Assembly (NCBI GenBank): GCA_035275105.1
Contig: DATENL010000209.1
Location: forward strand, 1 to 13,197
Direction: 5' to 3'
DNA from: AC-37 sp035275105
GTDB taxonomy: Bacteria; Actinomycetota; Thermoleophilia; Solirubrobacterales; Thermoleophilaceae
Length of the DNA stretch: 13,197 nucleotides
Shown: piece after piece, positions 1 through 6,816 of the stretch
Layout: each line of letters begins with the position of its first letter
How positions within the stretch are numbered: the first letter of the stretch is position 1
The notes under the pieces: model-generated
What the model was told of the DNA's origin: nothing
The model's input: the letters and a program-made list of their open reading frames with translations, nothing else
The model's database searches: none
Position numbers and translations under genes: made by a program

Positions 1-66
1 CGCCCCGCCCCGGCGTCGCTGCCGCGCCGGCGCAGACGCCGCCGCCGCTCGCGCCGGGCGGCCTAG
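1..66 (+). other. Possible C-terminal tail of an upstream plus-strand gene (partial)
   Basis: Frame 1 stays open from the left edge to a TAG at 64-66. It would encode about 21 residues dominated by a run of arginines. If real, its stop overlaps the stop of the oppositely oriented oxidoreductase gene (CTA at 63-65), giving a convergent tail-to-tail overlap. Very GC-rich sequence opens such frames by chance, and another frame reads a proline/alanine-rich tail, so the coding call is weak. Otherwise this edge holds only GC-rich low-complexity sequence. Confidence 0.2.
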
Positions 67-530
67 TCGGCCGAAACCGGCTCGAGGACGAACACCGAGA
101 TGTCCCGGCTCGTGCGCTCCTTGTAGTCGTCGAAGCCCGAGTACTGCTCGTTCACCCGTTTCCAGAGCTCGGCGCGCTCCTCGCCCTCGGCGATACGCGC
201 CCGGACGGGCAGCTTCGCGCGCCGTACCTGGACCTCGGCCTTAGGGTCAGCTCGAAGGTTGAGGGCCCAGGCCGGCGTCCTGTCGTTGCCGGCGTTCGAC
301 CCGATCACCACGTAGCGGTCGCGGTCGGCCAGGTAGACCACCGGCGCCGTCCGCGACTCGCCGGACTTCCGGCCGGTGGTCGTCAGGAGCAGCACCGGCG
401 CCCGGCCGATCCTGCCCATCAGGCGACCGTTCGTCAGCCGGTAGACCGGCACGTTGAGCTTGCCGACCAGGCGCAGCCCGCGGTCGCCGAGCCCGCTCGA
501 GAAGCGCGACCAGGCGCGATCGCTCGCCAC
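63..530 (-). CDS. DUF385/Ddn-family (F420-dependent) nitroreductase-fold oxidoreductase
   Basis: A 155-residue cytosolic protein of the deazaflavin-dependent nitroreductase family, the split-barrel fold of mycobacterial Ddn. Members bind coenzyme F420 and reduce quinones or nitro compounds; the substrate here is unknown. The family signature is clear: a beta strand and turn at residues 47-64 (LLLTTTGRKSGESRTAPV), then GSNAGNDRTPAWALNL at 77-92 with the conserved Trp88. The length is normal for the family. The start is a GTG at 528-530 without a clear Shine-Dalgarno. It lies one codon after the TGA (534-536) of the upstream secreted hydrolase and in the same reading frame, so translational coupling or reinitiation is likely. 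F420 use is inferred from the family; some relatives do not bind it. Confidence 0.88.
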   Translation of the reverse strand: MASDRAWSRFSSGLGDRGLRLVGKLNVPVYRLTNGRLMGRIGRAPVLLLTTTGRKSGESRTAPVVYLADRDRYVVIGSNAGNDRTPAWALNLRADPKAEVQVRRAKLPVRARIAEGEERAELWKRVNEQYSGFDDYKERTSRDISVFVLEPVSAD

Positions 531-533
531 CGG

Positions 534-2735
534 TCAGCCGCCGGTGACCGTTCGGTTGCAGCCGGGCAGCGCGACCTTGATCGGGCCGTCGCTGTCGATC
601 GTGAGGTTCACGTCGCAGCCCACGTGCGCTCGTTTCACGTCGATCGCCGCGGAGGCGACGTTGGCCGCCTGGACGTGAAGCGCGTTCGCCGGCAGCGGGC
701 CCGATGCCGGACTCCACCGCTTCTTCTGGACGGTGTAGGCGAGCGTGCCCATGTTGCCGCCCTCGAGGGTGCCCGCGCCGACCTCCGTGGGGTTCGGCGT
801 CTCGCCGCCACCGAAGCCGCGCGAGATCGCGTCGATCCGCCCGGAGCCCGCGTCGCCGTCGCGCAGCCTGATCCGTGAGACCCAGTAGGCGTGGTCGCCG
901 ACCAGCCTCAGGTTCGCGTGGTTGCGCTCGGCGTCCACGACGTAGGTGACCCAGGCGGGATTGCGCGGCACCCGCGTGGTTCCCAGGAAGGCCGCCGCCG
1001 GCTTGTACTGGTCGTTGATCGCGAGCTGGAGGTGGTTGGGGAAAAGCGCGCTGCACATCGCGTTCGCGCACGGCTGGAAGGCGTCGAGCTCGTAGCGGTA
1101 GCCCAGGTCGTCGAGCGCGGAGGCGGTCTCCATGAACCCGGCCTCGTTCACGAGCTCGTCGCCGTGGTTGTTCCACATGCGGACCGGCACGTTGCGCAGC
1201 GAGGCGAGCACCTCGGTGCTTCCCTCGTCCCCGACGGTCGGCTGGAGCTTGGCGAACAGGTCCGGGAACTGCGCCCCGAGGAGGAACGTGCCGATCCCGC
1301 CCATCGAGTAGCCGCTGGCAACGGTCCAGCCCGGATCGAGCTTGTAGCGCCGAGCGACGTCCGCCCAGACGTCGAAGACGTCGGCGCCGCCGTAGTTCTC
1401 GTAGCCCTCGTCCGGGCCGCGCGCCTCGGGGGTGATCACGATCGACCCGCCGCCGCGCTCGCCGAGCTGGCTCTGGTTGCGCGTGCCGAGGTACTGGTTG
1501 TACTGCGCCGACAGCGAGTGCAGGAGCAGGGTCATGCCATAGCCGCGCGGCGGGCGCTTCTTGCGCGGGACGTAGATCGCGTAGGGCTGCAGCCTGCCGC
1601 GGTACTGCCCCTTGCAGGTGGACGCGGCGGTCAGGCACGCCTCGCTGAAGTCCGCGCCCTGCTCGAGCTCGAAGTGGCTGGGGAGGATCCGGTCGAACGC
1701 GCCGCGCTTCGGCACGCGGCTGTCGTCTCGCACGTGGCGGCGGAGCTTGTCGAAGTCGACCCTGGCGTACAGGTTCGAGATGTCGCCCGCCATCAGCGCT
1801 GTCCCCTGCTTGCGGTCGCGCCACCAGGTGGCGTCGGTGATGACCCGCAGCGACTCGGTCGGCGTGGGGAACGGCTCCGAGGAGCGGAAGGCGACGTTGA
1901 AGAACGCTGCCGGCTCGCTCGAGCCACCCGCCCCGCCGGGGGTCGTGTCGCTGGCCGCGGCCTGCGGGAGCAGATAGCGGCCCGCGTCGCGATCCCACAG
2001 GCCGACGCCGGCCGCGAGGCGCACGGATCGCCGGCGCGGGTTCCAGGCGGCGTGCGGGATCGTCACCTGGATCTGCCGCCGGGCCCTGCTCAGCTTCACG
2101 ACCGGCGCGGGGCCGCCGGCGCGCTTGCCGGTCGCCGCGCGCCGCAGCTCGGCCACCAGCGTCTTCGAGCCCTTCCGCGGGTGGACCGTCAGGAAGAGAT
2201 TGGCCGGCGCGCTCACGTTCGCGCCGTGCGGGAACTCGAAGGCGCGGCCCTGCCTGCCGCCGATCGCGACCGAGAACGCCACGAGCGACGGGTCCTTCAG
2301 CGTGTTCAGGGTCACCCGGAAGGCGGTCGAGCCGCGCAGCGGCCTCACGCGCAGCTCGACGAAGTCCGCCGCGTTGTTCGCGTAGCGCTTGTCCGTCGGG
2401 TACGTGTAGGTGCCGTTCGGCTTCGAGAAGAGGTTGCCGGCGGTGCGCGGGTCGCCCGGGTCGACCGCCTGGCGGGCGCCGGTGTCGTCGTAGAGGAAGT
2501 CCTGGTAGAGGAACTCCCCGCGCCGGTAGGCGCTCGCGCCCGACACGAGGATCGGCCCCGCGTGCCACGGACCGGCGTTGGCGAGCTGCGGCGCTTTGAA
2601 CGGCTTGCCGTAGAGGAGGTCCGGCCCCGGTCGCGGACCCGGGCCGCGGTAGAGCGAGCCGGTCGCCGCACCGGCGGTCGCCGGCAGCGCGGCGGTCACG
2701 GCCACGGCGACGACGATGCCGAGGCGGCGCCCCAT
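534..2735 (-). CDS. Large secreted alpha/beta-hydrolase (esterase/peptidase-like) with N-terminal beta-rich region
   Basis: A 733-residue exported protein. Residues 1-24 form a signal peptide: an RR-containing start, a hydrophobic core and an AGAA-type cleavage region. Residues about 30-300 are beta-rich and resemble the DOMON or glucodextranase C-terminal type of accessory module; that assignment is only inference. Residues about 380-580 look like an alpha/beta-hydrolase: a strand with LLLHS near 403, a nucleophile elbow GYSMGG with Ser477, an acidic candidate Asp526 in NNHGDE, and a His568 candidate. Six cysteines (367, 374, 556, 561, 707, 726) occur in close or plausible disulfide pairs, as expected outside the cell. 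The last 150 residues look like another beta module. The substrate is unknown; esterase, depolymerase or peptidase are all possible. The ATG start sits 9 nt below a TATCTT box, suggesting leaderless transcription. The DUF385 gene follows immediately. Confidence 0.85.
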   Translation of the reverse strand: MGRRLGIVVAVAVTAALPATAGAATGSLYRGPGPRPGPDLLYGKPFKAPQLANAGPWHAGPILVSGASAYRRGEFLYQDFLYDDTGARQAVDPGDPRTAGNLFSKPNGTYTYPTDKRYANNAADFVELRVRPLRGSTAFRVTLNTLKDPSLVAFSVAIGGRQGRAFEFPHGANVSAPANLFLTVHPRKGSKTLVAELRRAATGKRAGGPAPVVKLSRARRQIQVTIPHAAWNPRRRSVRLAAGVGLWDRDAGRYLLPQAAASDTTPGGAGGSSEPAAFFNVAFRSSEPFPTPTESLRVITDATWWRDRKQGTALMAGDISNLYARVDFDKLRRHVRDDSRVPKRGAFDRILPSHFELEQGADFSEACLTAASTCKGQYRGRLQPYAIYVPRKKRPPRGYGMTLLLHSLSAQYNQYLGTRNQSQLGERGGGSIVITPEARGPDEGYENYGGADVFDVWADVARRYKLDPGWTVASGYSMGGIGTFLLGAQFPDLFAKLQPTVGDEGSTEVLASLRNVPVRMWNNHGDELVNEAGFMETASALDDLGYRYELDAFQPCANAMCSALFPNHLQLAINDQYKPAAAFLGTTRVPRNPAWVTYVVDAERNHANLRLVGDHAYWVSRIRLRDGDAGSGRIDAISRGFGGGETPNPTEVGAGTLEGGNMGTLAYTVQKKRWSPASGPLPANALHVQAANVASAAIDVKRAHVGCDVNLTIDSDGPIKVALPGCNRTVTGG

Positions 2736-2744
2736 CCCCCGGGG

Positions 2745-2750
2745 AAGATA
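2745..2750 (-). promoter_or_regulatory. -10 box (TATCTT) of a leaderless promoter
   Basis: On the minus strand TATCTT lies 9 nt before the ATG at 2735. That distance puts the transcription start at or next to the start codon. No Shine-Dalgarno is visible in between apart from a G-run touching the ATG. It would let the hydrolase and the following oxidoreductase be transcribed independently of the propeller gene upstream. Confidence 0.55.
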
Positions 2751-2772
2751 CCCCTCGGGCGCGCGGGGCGGC

Positions 2773-3681
2773 TCAGCCCCAGGACGGGGCGTCGTAGACC
2801 CGCCTGCCCGTCTTGTCGCCCTTCACGACGTGCCGGTCCTTGCCGCTGCGCGTGATCGACACGATGTTGGAGCCGCCGGGCGGCGAGTGGCTCGTGCTGA
2901 ACAGGATCCGGTCGGAGTCGGGCGACCAGGCCGGGGCGTCGTTGAACGTGCCCGCGCCGTCGTGGGTGACCTGCTTGACCGTCCCGCCCCCGGCCGGCAC
3001 GACGAAGATCTCGAACGCCAGGCCCTTCGGTGCCGAGAACGCGACCCGCCGGCCGTCCCGCGACCACGCGGGCGCGTAGGCGCCGTTGGCCATGTCGGTC
3101 AGCCGCTTGAGGTGCGACCCGTCGGCCCGCATCCGCCAGACCTGAGGCGGGTCGCCGCCGGACGTCCGCTGGAGCACCAGCGACCCGCCGTCGTCCGACC
3201 AGTCGGGGCTGCGCGAGCTCGCCGATCCGCCCGTGAGGGTCCGCAGCCCGGACCCGTCCGGATGCACCGTCAGGACCCTGAAGCGCGAGGTCTCGCCGCC
3301 CGTCGCGCGCGCGAAGGCGATCCGGTCGCCGTCGGGCGACCAGGCGGGGTCGGCGTCGGCGCGGTCGCCGTGCGTGAGCCGCCGCAGGCGGTTGCCGTTC
3401 GACTTGATCGTCCAGAGGTTCGAGGTCCCCGTCCGCCGGCTCCCGAACACCAGCCGCTTGTGGTCGGGGCTCCAGTCCGGCGCCGTGTTCATCACCGGCG
3501 CGTGGTTGTGCGTGAGCTGGAGGACGTCGGTGCCGTCCGGCTTCATCGTGAACACGTTGGCGCGCGTGGCGGTGCCGGTCGTCGTGCTCCTCTGAAAGGC
3601 GATCCGCGGCTTGGCCGCCGCGCTGCCGGCGGCAAGCGCGGCGCACGTCGACAGCGCGATGATCCACGGGGCCAGCCGCAC
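2773..3681 (-). CDS. Secreted TolB-like (PD40/WD40-like) beta-propeller protein
   Basis: A 302-residue exported propeller. Residues 1-23 form a signal peptide ending in an AAA site. The rest consists of repeats of about 40 residues whose blade signature recurs: PDWSPD (68-73), PAWSPD (112-117), PDWSDD (159-164), PAWSRD (204-209), PAWSPD (250-255) and a terminal PSWG (299-302). These are paired with PDG/ADG turns and LTH- or LTG-type strands, giving about six blades. This is the PD40 pattern of TolB C-terminal domains, but there is no TolB N-terminal domain and no Tol-Pal genes nearby, so it is probably a free binding scaffold rather than true TolB. The start is a GTG at 3681 chosen for the signal peptide and the TATCCT box 8 nt upstream. 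It ends 37 bp before the secreted hydrolase on the same strand. Confidence 0.88.
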   Translation of the reverse strand: MRLAPWIIALSTCAALAAGSAAAKPRIAFQRSTTTGTATRANVFTMKPDGTDVLQLTHNHAPVMNTAPDWSPDHKRLVFGSRRTGTSNLWTIKSNGNRLRRLTHGDRADADPAWSPDGDRIAFARATGGETSRFRVLTVHPDGSGLRTLTGGSASSRSPDWSDDGGSLVLQRTSGGDPPQVWRMRADGSHLKRLTDMANGAYAPAWSRDGRRVAFSAPKGLAFEIFVVPAGGGTVKQVTHDGAGTFNDAPAWSPDSDRILFSTSHSPPGGSNIVSITRSGKDRHVVKGDKTGRRVYDAPSWG

Positions 3682-3689
3682 GCGGGGCG

Positions 3690-3695
3690 AGGATA
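3690..3695 (-). promoter_or_regulatory. -10 box (TATCCT) of a leaderless promoter for the propeller gene
   Basis: Read on the minus strand, TATCCT is followed by 8 nt and the GTG start at 3681, the leaderless geometry. It lies 9 bp from the opposite-facing TATGCT box for the PHP gene, so two promoters share a 38-bp intergenic segment. Confidence 0.55.
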
Positions 3696-3704
3696 GACCG
3701 CCGA

Positions 3705-3710
3705 TATGCT
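3705..3710 (+). promoter_or_regulatory. -10 box (TATGCT) of a leaderless promoter for the PHP gene
   Basis: TATGCT lies 9 nt before the GTG start at 3720 with no Shine-Dalgarno between. The same hexamer precedes the MBL/rhodanese gene at 9267-9272, which supports it as a real promoter element. No convincing -35 box is visible, and one would have to overlap the opposite promoter or the propeller gene. Confidence 0.55.
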
Positions 3711-3719
3711 CGCCGCCGC

Positions 3720-4592
3720 GTGCCTGGCCCGATATTCGACCTCCAGTCGCACTCGATCCATTCGGACGGCAACCACCTCGCGGCGGAGGTGGTCGGCTAC
3801 GCGCGCGAGGCCGGCGTCGAGCTGCTCGCGCTGTCGGACCACGACACGATCGACGGCGTGCAGGAGGCGCTCGACACGGGAGCGCGGGTCGGGGTCACCG
3901 TCGTCCCGGCCACCGAGGTCTCCGCTGTCGAGGGCCCGCACGAGGACCTGCACGTGCTCGGCTACGGGATCGACCACACCGACTCGACGCTCGCCGAGCG
4001 GCTGCTCGACGCTCGCGAGGACCGCGTGCGGCGCGCGGACCGGATGGGCGAGCGGCTGCAGGAGCTGGGCTACGAGGTCGACCCGGCCCCCCTCGACGCG
4101 CGCCGCGCCGCCGGCAAGCCGATCGGCCGGCCGCACCTCTCGGCCGCCGTGCTCCAGCATCCGGCGAACGCCGAGCGGCTCCAGGCCGAGGGCTACACCG
4201 ACGTCTCGTCCTTCCTGCCCGACTTCCTGATCCAGGGCAAGCCCGCCTACGTCGCCAGGACCCACCCGACGGTCGGCGAGGCGATCGCCTGGATCCACGA
4301 GGCCGGCGGCGTCGCCATCTGGGCGCACCCGTTCTGGGACATCGACGCGTCCGACGAGGTTCTCGACGCGATCGACCGCTTCGCCGAGCAGGGCCTCGAC
4401 GGCGTGGAGGTCTTCTACCCCACCCACGACGCCGACCAGACGCGGTTGCTGGCCGAGCGCTGCGCCGAGCGCGACCTGCTCGCCACGGGCTCGTCGGACT
4501 TCCACGGCGTGGAGCACCGCCTGTTCAGCAAGTTCCTCGCGTACGACCTCCACGGGCTCGAGCCGAAGCTCGGCCGCATCGTCCCCTCCTAG
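3720..4592 (+). CDS. PHP-domain metal-dependent phosphoesterase (TrpH/YciV-like)
   Basis: A 290-residue cytosolic PHP protein. Metal-site motifs appear in order: HSIHSDG (His11, His14), SDHD (Asp40, His41), Glu66, the RPH His139, AHP His203 and SSDFHG (Asp260, His262). This full set matches stand-alone PHP phosphoesterases such as the YciV/RNase AM and 3',5'-nucleotide bisphosphate phosphatase group, including their usual length near 280-290. Those enzymes hydrolyse phosphate esters of nucleotides or trim RNA 5' ends; which applies here cannot be told. The insertion at about 100-175 is typical of the group. The GTG at 3720 gives the conserved N-terminus directly before the first His motif. 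The gene is divergent from the propeller gene and 85 bp upstream of the beta-helix gene. Confidence 0.9.
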   Translation: MPGPIFDLQSHSIHSDGNHLAAEVVGYAREAGVELLALSDHDTIDGVQEALDTGARVGVTVVPATEVSAVEGPHEDLHVLGYGIDHTDSTLAERLLDAREDRVRRADRMGERLQELGYEVDPAPLDARRAAGKPIGRPHLSAAVLQHPANAERLQAEGYTDVSSFLPDFLIQGKPAYVARTHPTVGEAIAWIHEAGGVAIWAHPFWDIDASDEVLDAIDRFAEQGLDGVEVFYPTHDADQTRLLAERCAERDLLATGSSDFHGVEHRLFSKFLAYDLHGLEPKLGRIVPS

Positions 4593-4660
4593 TGCCATCG
4601 TTCCGGGGCCGGTCGCTCGACGCCTTTACGAACTCCTGCTATCTCCGCACGCTTATCGCG

Positions 4661-4670
4661 AAAGGAAGGA
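4661..4670 (+). promoter_or_regulatory. Ribosome binding site of the beta-helix gene
   Basis: AAAGGAAGGA lies 7 nt before the GTG at 4678 and fixes that start. This gene therefore has a real leader, unlike several neighbours. The rest of the 85-bp gap (4593-4677) shows no promoter I can call confidently. Confidence 0.75.
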
Positions 4671-4677
4671 CTGCACA

Positions 4678-5760
4678 GTGAAGACAGCGAGAGGCGCGGC
4701 CGTCCTGGCCGCGGTCCTGACGGGAGCGCTGGTGCTGGTGCCGGGCGCGTCCGCGAAGACCCGGGTCGTCAAGCCGGGCAAGTCGATCCAGGCGGCGATC
4801 AACGCCTCCAGCCCCGGCGACATCGTGCGCGTCAAGGAGGGCGTCTACCGCGAGTCGCTCGAAATCGCCAAGAACGACATCCTGCTCGAGGGCGAGCGCG
4901 GCGCCGTGCTGAAGCAGCCCGCGACCCCGCCGAACACCCTCTGCAACCAGTTCAGCGAGGGCGCCGTGACCGGCATCTGCATCCACGGTCAGGTCGCGGT
5001 TCCGGCCGGCGGTCCGCCCGACGTCGTCAAGCTCGTGCGCGGCGTGATCGTGAGGCACCTGAACGTCGAGGGCTTCAGCGGCGACGGCGTCTTCATCTAT
5101 GGCGGCAAGCAGACGATCATCCGGGCCCTCCACCTGCTCGACAACGGCGGGTACGGGTCGTTCGCGAACACCTCTCGCGGCACGAAGTACATCAACAACG
5201 ACGTGCAGCGCAGCGGGGCTCCGGGCCTCTACGTGGGCGACTCGCCCGAGGCCAACGCCACGATTCGCGGCAACTACGTCAAGGGCAACCACGGCGAGGG
5301 CATCCTGCTGCGGAGCGCCTCGCAGGGCCACGTTCGCAAGAACATCATCAAGGCGAACTGCGCCGGCATCCTCGTGCTGGCCGACGCGCCCGGCCCGGCG
5401 CGCAAGTGGACGATCACGAACAACGCCATCGCGCAGAACAACAAGGCCTGCGCCGGCGAGCCGGACGAGGGCGAGCCGGCGATCTCGGGGCTCGGGATCG
5501 GCCTGATCGGCGCACGTGACACCACCGTCGCGGGCAACGGGCTGTACCGGAATCGGCAGAAGGGCCACCCGTCGTTCGCCAGCGGCGGCATCGTCGTGAC
5601 GAAGGGCGTCGAGGGCACGCCGGAGCACAACCTGCTGATTCAGGCGAACGGGCTGGACCAGGACGAGCCGTTCGACATCAGCTGGGACAAGGTCGGCACG
5701 AAGATCTCGTTCGTGGACAACCGCTGCTCCACGTCGAAGCCGAGCTCGATCTGCTCGTAG
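4678..5760 (+). CDS. Secreted right-handed parallel beta-helix protein
   Basis: A 360-residue exported protein. Residues 1-26 are a signal peptide ending ASA. The mature N-terminus has the signature that opens many secreted beta-helix proteins: PGKSIQAAINASSPGDIV (33-50) then VKEGVYRESLEI. Irregular repeats of about 22-25 residues follow, rich in N, G and V/I (for example NDVQRSGAPGLYVGDS, IRGNYVKGNHGEGILL, KNIIKANCAGILVL, TNNAIAQNN), as in the NosD/PbH1 families. Some family members are polysaccharide lyases or hydrolases, others are surface adhesins; no catalytic residues can be assigned. Six cysteines (89, 101, 228, 258, 350, 359) may form disulfides. It ends 10 bp before a strong hairpin. 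Confidence 0.87.
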   Translation: MKTARGAAVLAAVLTGALVLVPGASAKTRVVKPGKSIQAAINASSPGDIVRVKEGVYRESLEIAKNDILLEGERGAVLKQPATPPNTLCNQFSEGAVTGICIHGQVAVPAGGPPDVVKLVRGVIVRHLNVEGFSGDGVFIYGGKQTIIRALHLLDNGGYGSFANTSRGTKYINNDVQRSGAPGLYVGDSPEANATIRGNYVKGNHGEGILLRSASQGHVRKNIIKANCAGILVLADAPGPARKWTITNNAIAQNNKACAGEPDEGEPAISGLGIGLIGARDTTVAGNGLYRNRQKGHPSFASGGIVVTKGVEGTPEHNLLIQANGLDQDEPFDISWDKVGTKISFVDNRCSTSKPSSICS

Positions 5761-5770
5761 CCGTGGATGG

Positions 5771-5800
5771 GTGCGCCGGCTCCCCCGGCAGCCGGCGCAC
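5771..5800. terminator. Bidirectional hairpin terminator between convergent genes
   Basis: GTGCGCCGGCT (5771-5781) and AGCCGGCGCAC (5790-5800) form a perfect 11-bp stem with an 8-nt loop. It fills the gap between the beta-helix stop at 5760 and the stop of the minus-strand deacetylase at 5801-5803. There is no T-run on either side, so it would act as a hairpin-only terminator or a 3'-end stabiliser. Confidence 0.7.
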
Positions 5801-6682
5801 TCAGCCCGCGCCGCCGAGGTAGTGCGGGAGCGGCTGGCCGCGCGGCGGCGGGTCGTCCTCGAGCAGCTGCGGGACGGTCACCAGGCGGTAGCCGCGCCGG
5901 CGCAGCTTCCGCACGATCTCGGGCAGCGCGGCCACGGTCTGTGCGCGCGAGCCGCCGGCGTCGTGCAACAGCACGATGGCGCCGGGGTGGGCGCCCGCGA
6001 GCACGCGCCGGACGATGGCCTTCACCCCGGGCCGGCGGTAGTCCTGGGAGTCGACCGACCACAGCACCATCAGCATCCGGTTGCGCCGGAGCACCCGGAA
6101 GGTGCGGTTGTCGAACGAGCCGAACGGCGGCCTGAAGAGCCGCGGCCGCGGCAGGCCGAGCTTCGCCAGCCAGTCGGACTGGCCGACGATCTGCTTGCGC
6201 TGCGACGGTCGCGACAGGCGGCCGAGCTGGGCGTGCCTCTCCGTGTGGTCGCCGACCACGTGCCCGTCGCGGATGGCCCGGGTGGTTGCCGAGTGGAACC
6301 AGCGCTCCATGAAGCCGACCTCGAAGAACGTGGCCTTCGCGTCCATCCGCTGGAGCACCCGCAGGACCTTGGGCGTGTAGGGGCCGGGGCCGTCGTCGAA
6401 GGTGAGCGCGATCTCCCGCTTGCGGCCGCCTCCGCTGGTCACGTACGGCGTGTAGGCCAGCACGCGATCGACCGCGCGGTCGTGCTGCGCGGTCCGCCGC
6501 GCAAGCTCGCCGATGGCGCCGGGCCCGCCGCGCGGGGCGACCGGGCCGCCGGCGGCGTTCGGGCGGCTGATCGAGCCGCCGGCCTCGATGACGATCGAGG
6601 CGACGAGGAGGAGCAGGCCGAGCACCGCCACCGCGCGCCGGCGCCGGACCTGGTGCCGGCGATCCTGGGAAAGATGCGGCAT
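5801..6682 (-). CDS. Polysaccharide deacetylase (NodB homology, CE4 family), membrane-anchored
   Basis: A 293-residue protein with a short basic N-terminus and one hydrophobic segment at about 17-33, a signal anchor or signal peptide that places the catalytic domain outside the membrane. All five NodB motifs are present: TFDDGP (94-99, catalytic and metal Asp96/Asp97), HTERH (146-150, metal histidines), RPPFGS (184-189), DSQDY (211-215) and LLHD (238-241). Such enzymes remove N- or O-acetyl groups from peptidoglycan, chitin-like polymers or exopolysaccharide using a divalent metal. All key residues are intact, so it should be active. The substrate is unknown; peptidoglycan GlcNAc deacetylation is a common role in Gram-positives. 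The ATG start at 6682 follows a TAAATT box by 8 nt. It is convergent with the beta-helix gene. Confidence 0.92.
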   Translation of the reverse strand: MPHLSQDRRHQVRRRRAVAVLGLLLLVASIVIEAGGSISRPNAAGGPVAPRGGPGAIGELARRTAQHDRAVDRVLAYTPYVTSGGGRKREIALTFDDGPGPYTPKVLRVLQRMDAKATFFEVGFMERWFHSATTRAIRDGHVVGDHTERHAQLGRLSRPSQRKQIVGQSDWLAKLGLPRPRLFRPPFGSFDNRTFRVLRRNRMLMVLWSVDSQDYRRPGVKAIVRRVLAGAHPGAIVLLHDAGGSRAQTVAALPEIVRKLRRRGYRLVTVPQLLEDDPPPRGQPLPHYLGGAG

Positions 6683-6690
6683 TTCCAGCC

Positions 6691-6696
6691 AATTTA
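6691..6696 (-). promoter_or_regulatory. -10 box (TAAATT) upstream of the deacetylase
   Basis: On the minus strand TAAATT precedes the ATG at 6682 by 8 nt (GGCTGGAA). It is one of few A/T-rich hexamers in the locus and fits the leaderless spacing seen at the other genes here. Confidence 0.5.
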
Positions 6697-6740
6697 GCTG
6701 CGGCCCGCACCGTCTGGGCGGGGTCTTGCAGGCGTGCGTC

Positions 6741-6759
6741 AGCCGGAGTCAAGCCGGAG
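6741..6759 (+). repeat. Direct repeat AGCCGGAG x2, 11-bp period
   Basis: AGCCGGAG occurs at 6741-6748 and 6752-6759, exactly one helical turn apart, in the 134-bp divergent region between the deacetylase and the hydroxylase genes. Tandem 11-bp-spaced half-sites are the usual layout for dimeric OmpR/SARP-type regulators. Chance is possible in GC-rich DNA. Confidence 0.4.
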
Positions 6760-6800
6760 AGTCGAACGTCCGCTGGCCTGACTTCCGCGCCTGCTGGCGC

Positions 6801-6806
6801 TAGCAT
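6801..6806 (+). promoter_or_regulatory. Candidate -10 box (TAGCAT) for the fatty-acid hydroxylase gene
   Basis: TAGCAT lies 10 nt before the ATG at 6817 and would give a leader of only a few bases. An inverted repeat, GCGCC-TGCT-GGCGC at 6787-6800, touches its upstream edge where an operator could control it. No Shine-Dalgarno is visible. Confidence 0.4.
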
Positions 6807-6816
6807 CGCGTCCGAT

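Noticed and set aside
247..2568. Long minus-strand open frame overlapping the hydrolase and oxidoreductase genes
   Set aside because: Its product is a low-complexity Arg/Ala/Gly-rich string with no motifs. It is the frame-shifted shadow of the two recognised genes in GC-rich DNA.
891..2855. Long plus-strand open frame opposite the secreted hydrolase
   Set aside because: The translation is Arg/Val/Ala-rich without domains, and the opposite strand has a signal peptide, nucleophile elbow and cysteine pairs. It is an antisense shadow.
2773..3681. True TolB of a Tol-Pal system
   Set aside because: Only the PD40 propeller is present. There is no TolB N-terminal domain and no tol or pal genes nearby, and the organism appears to be Gram-positive.
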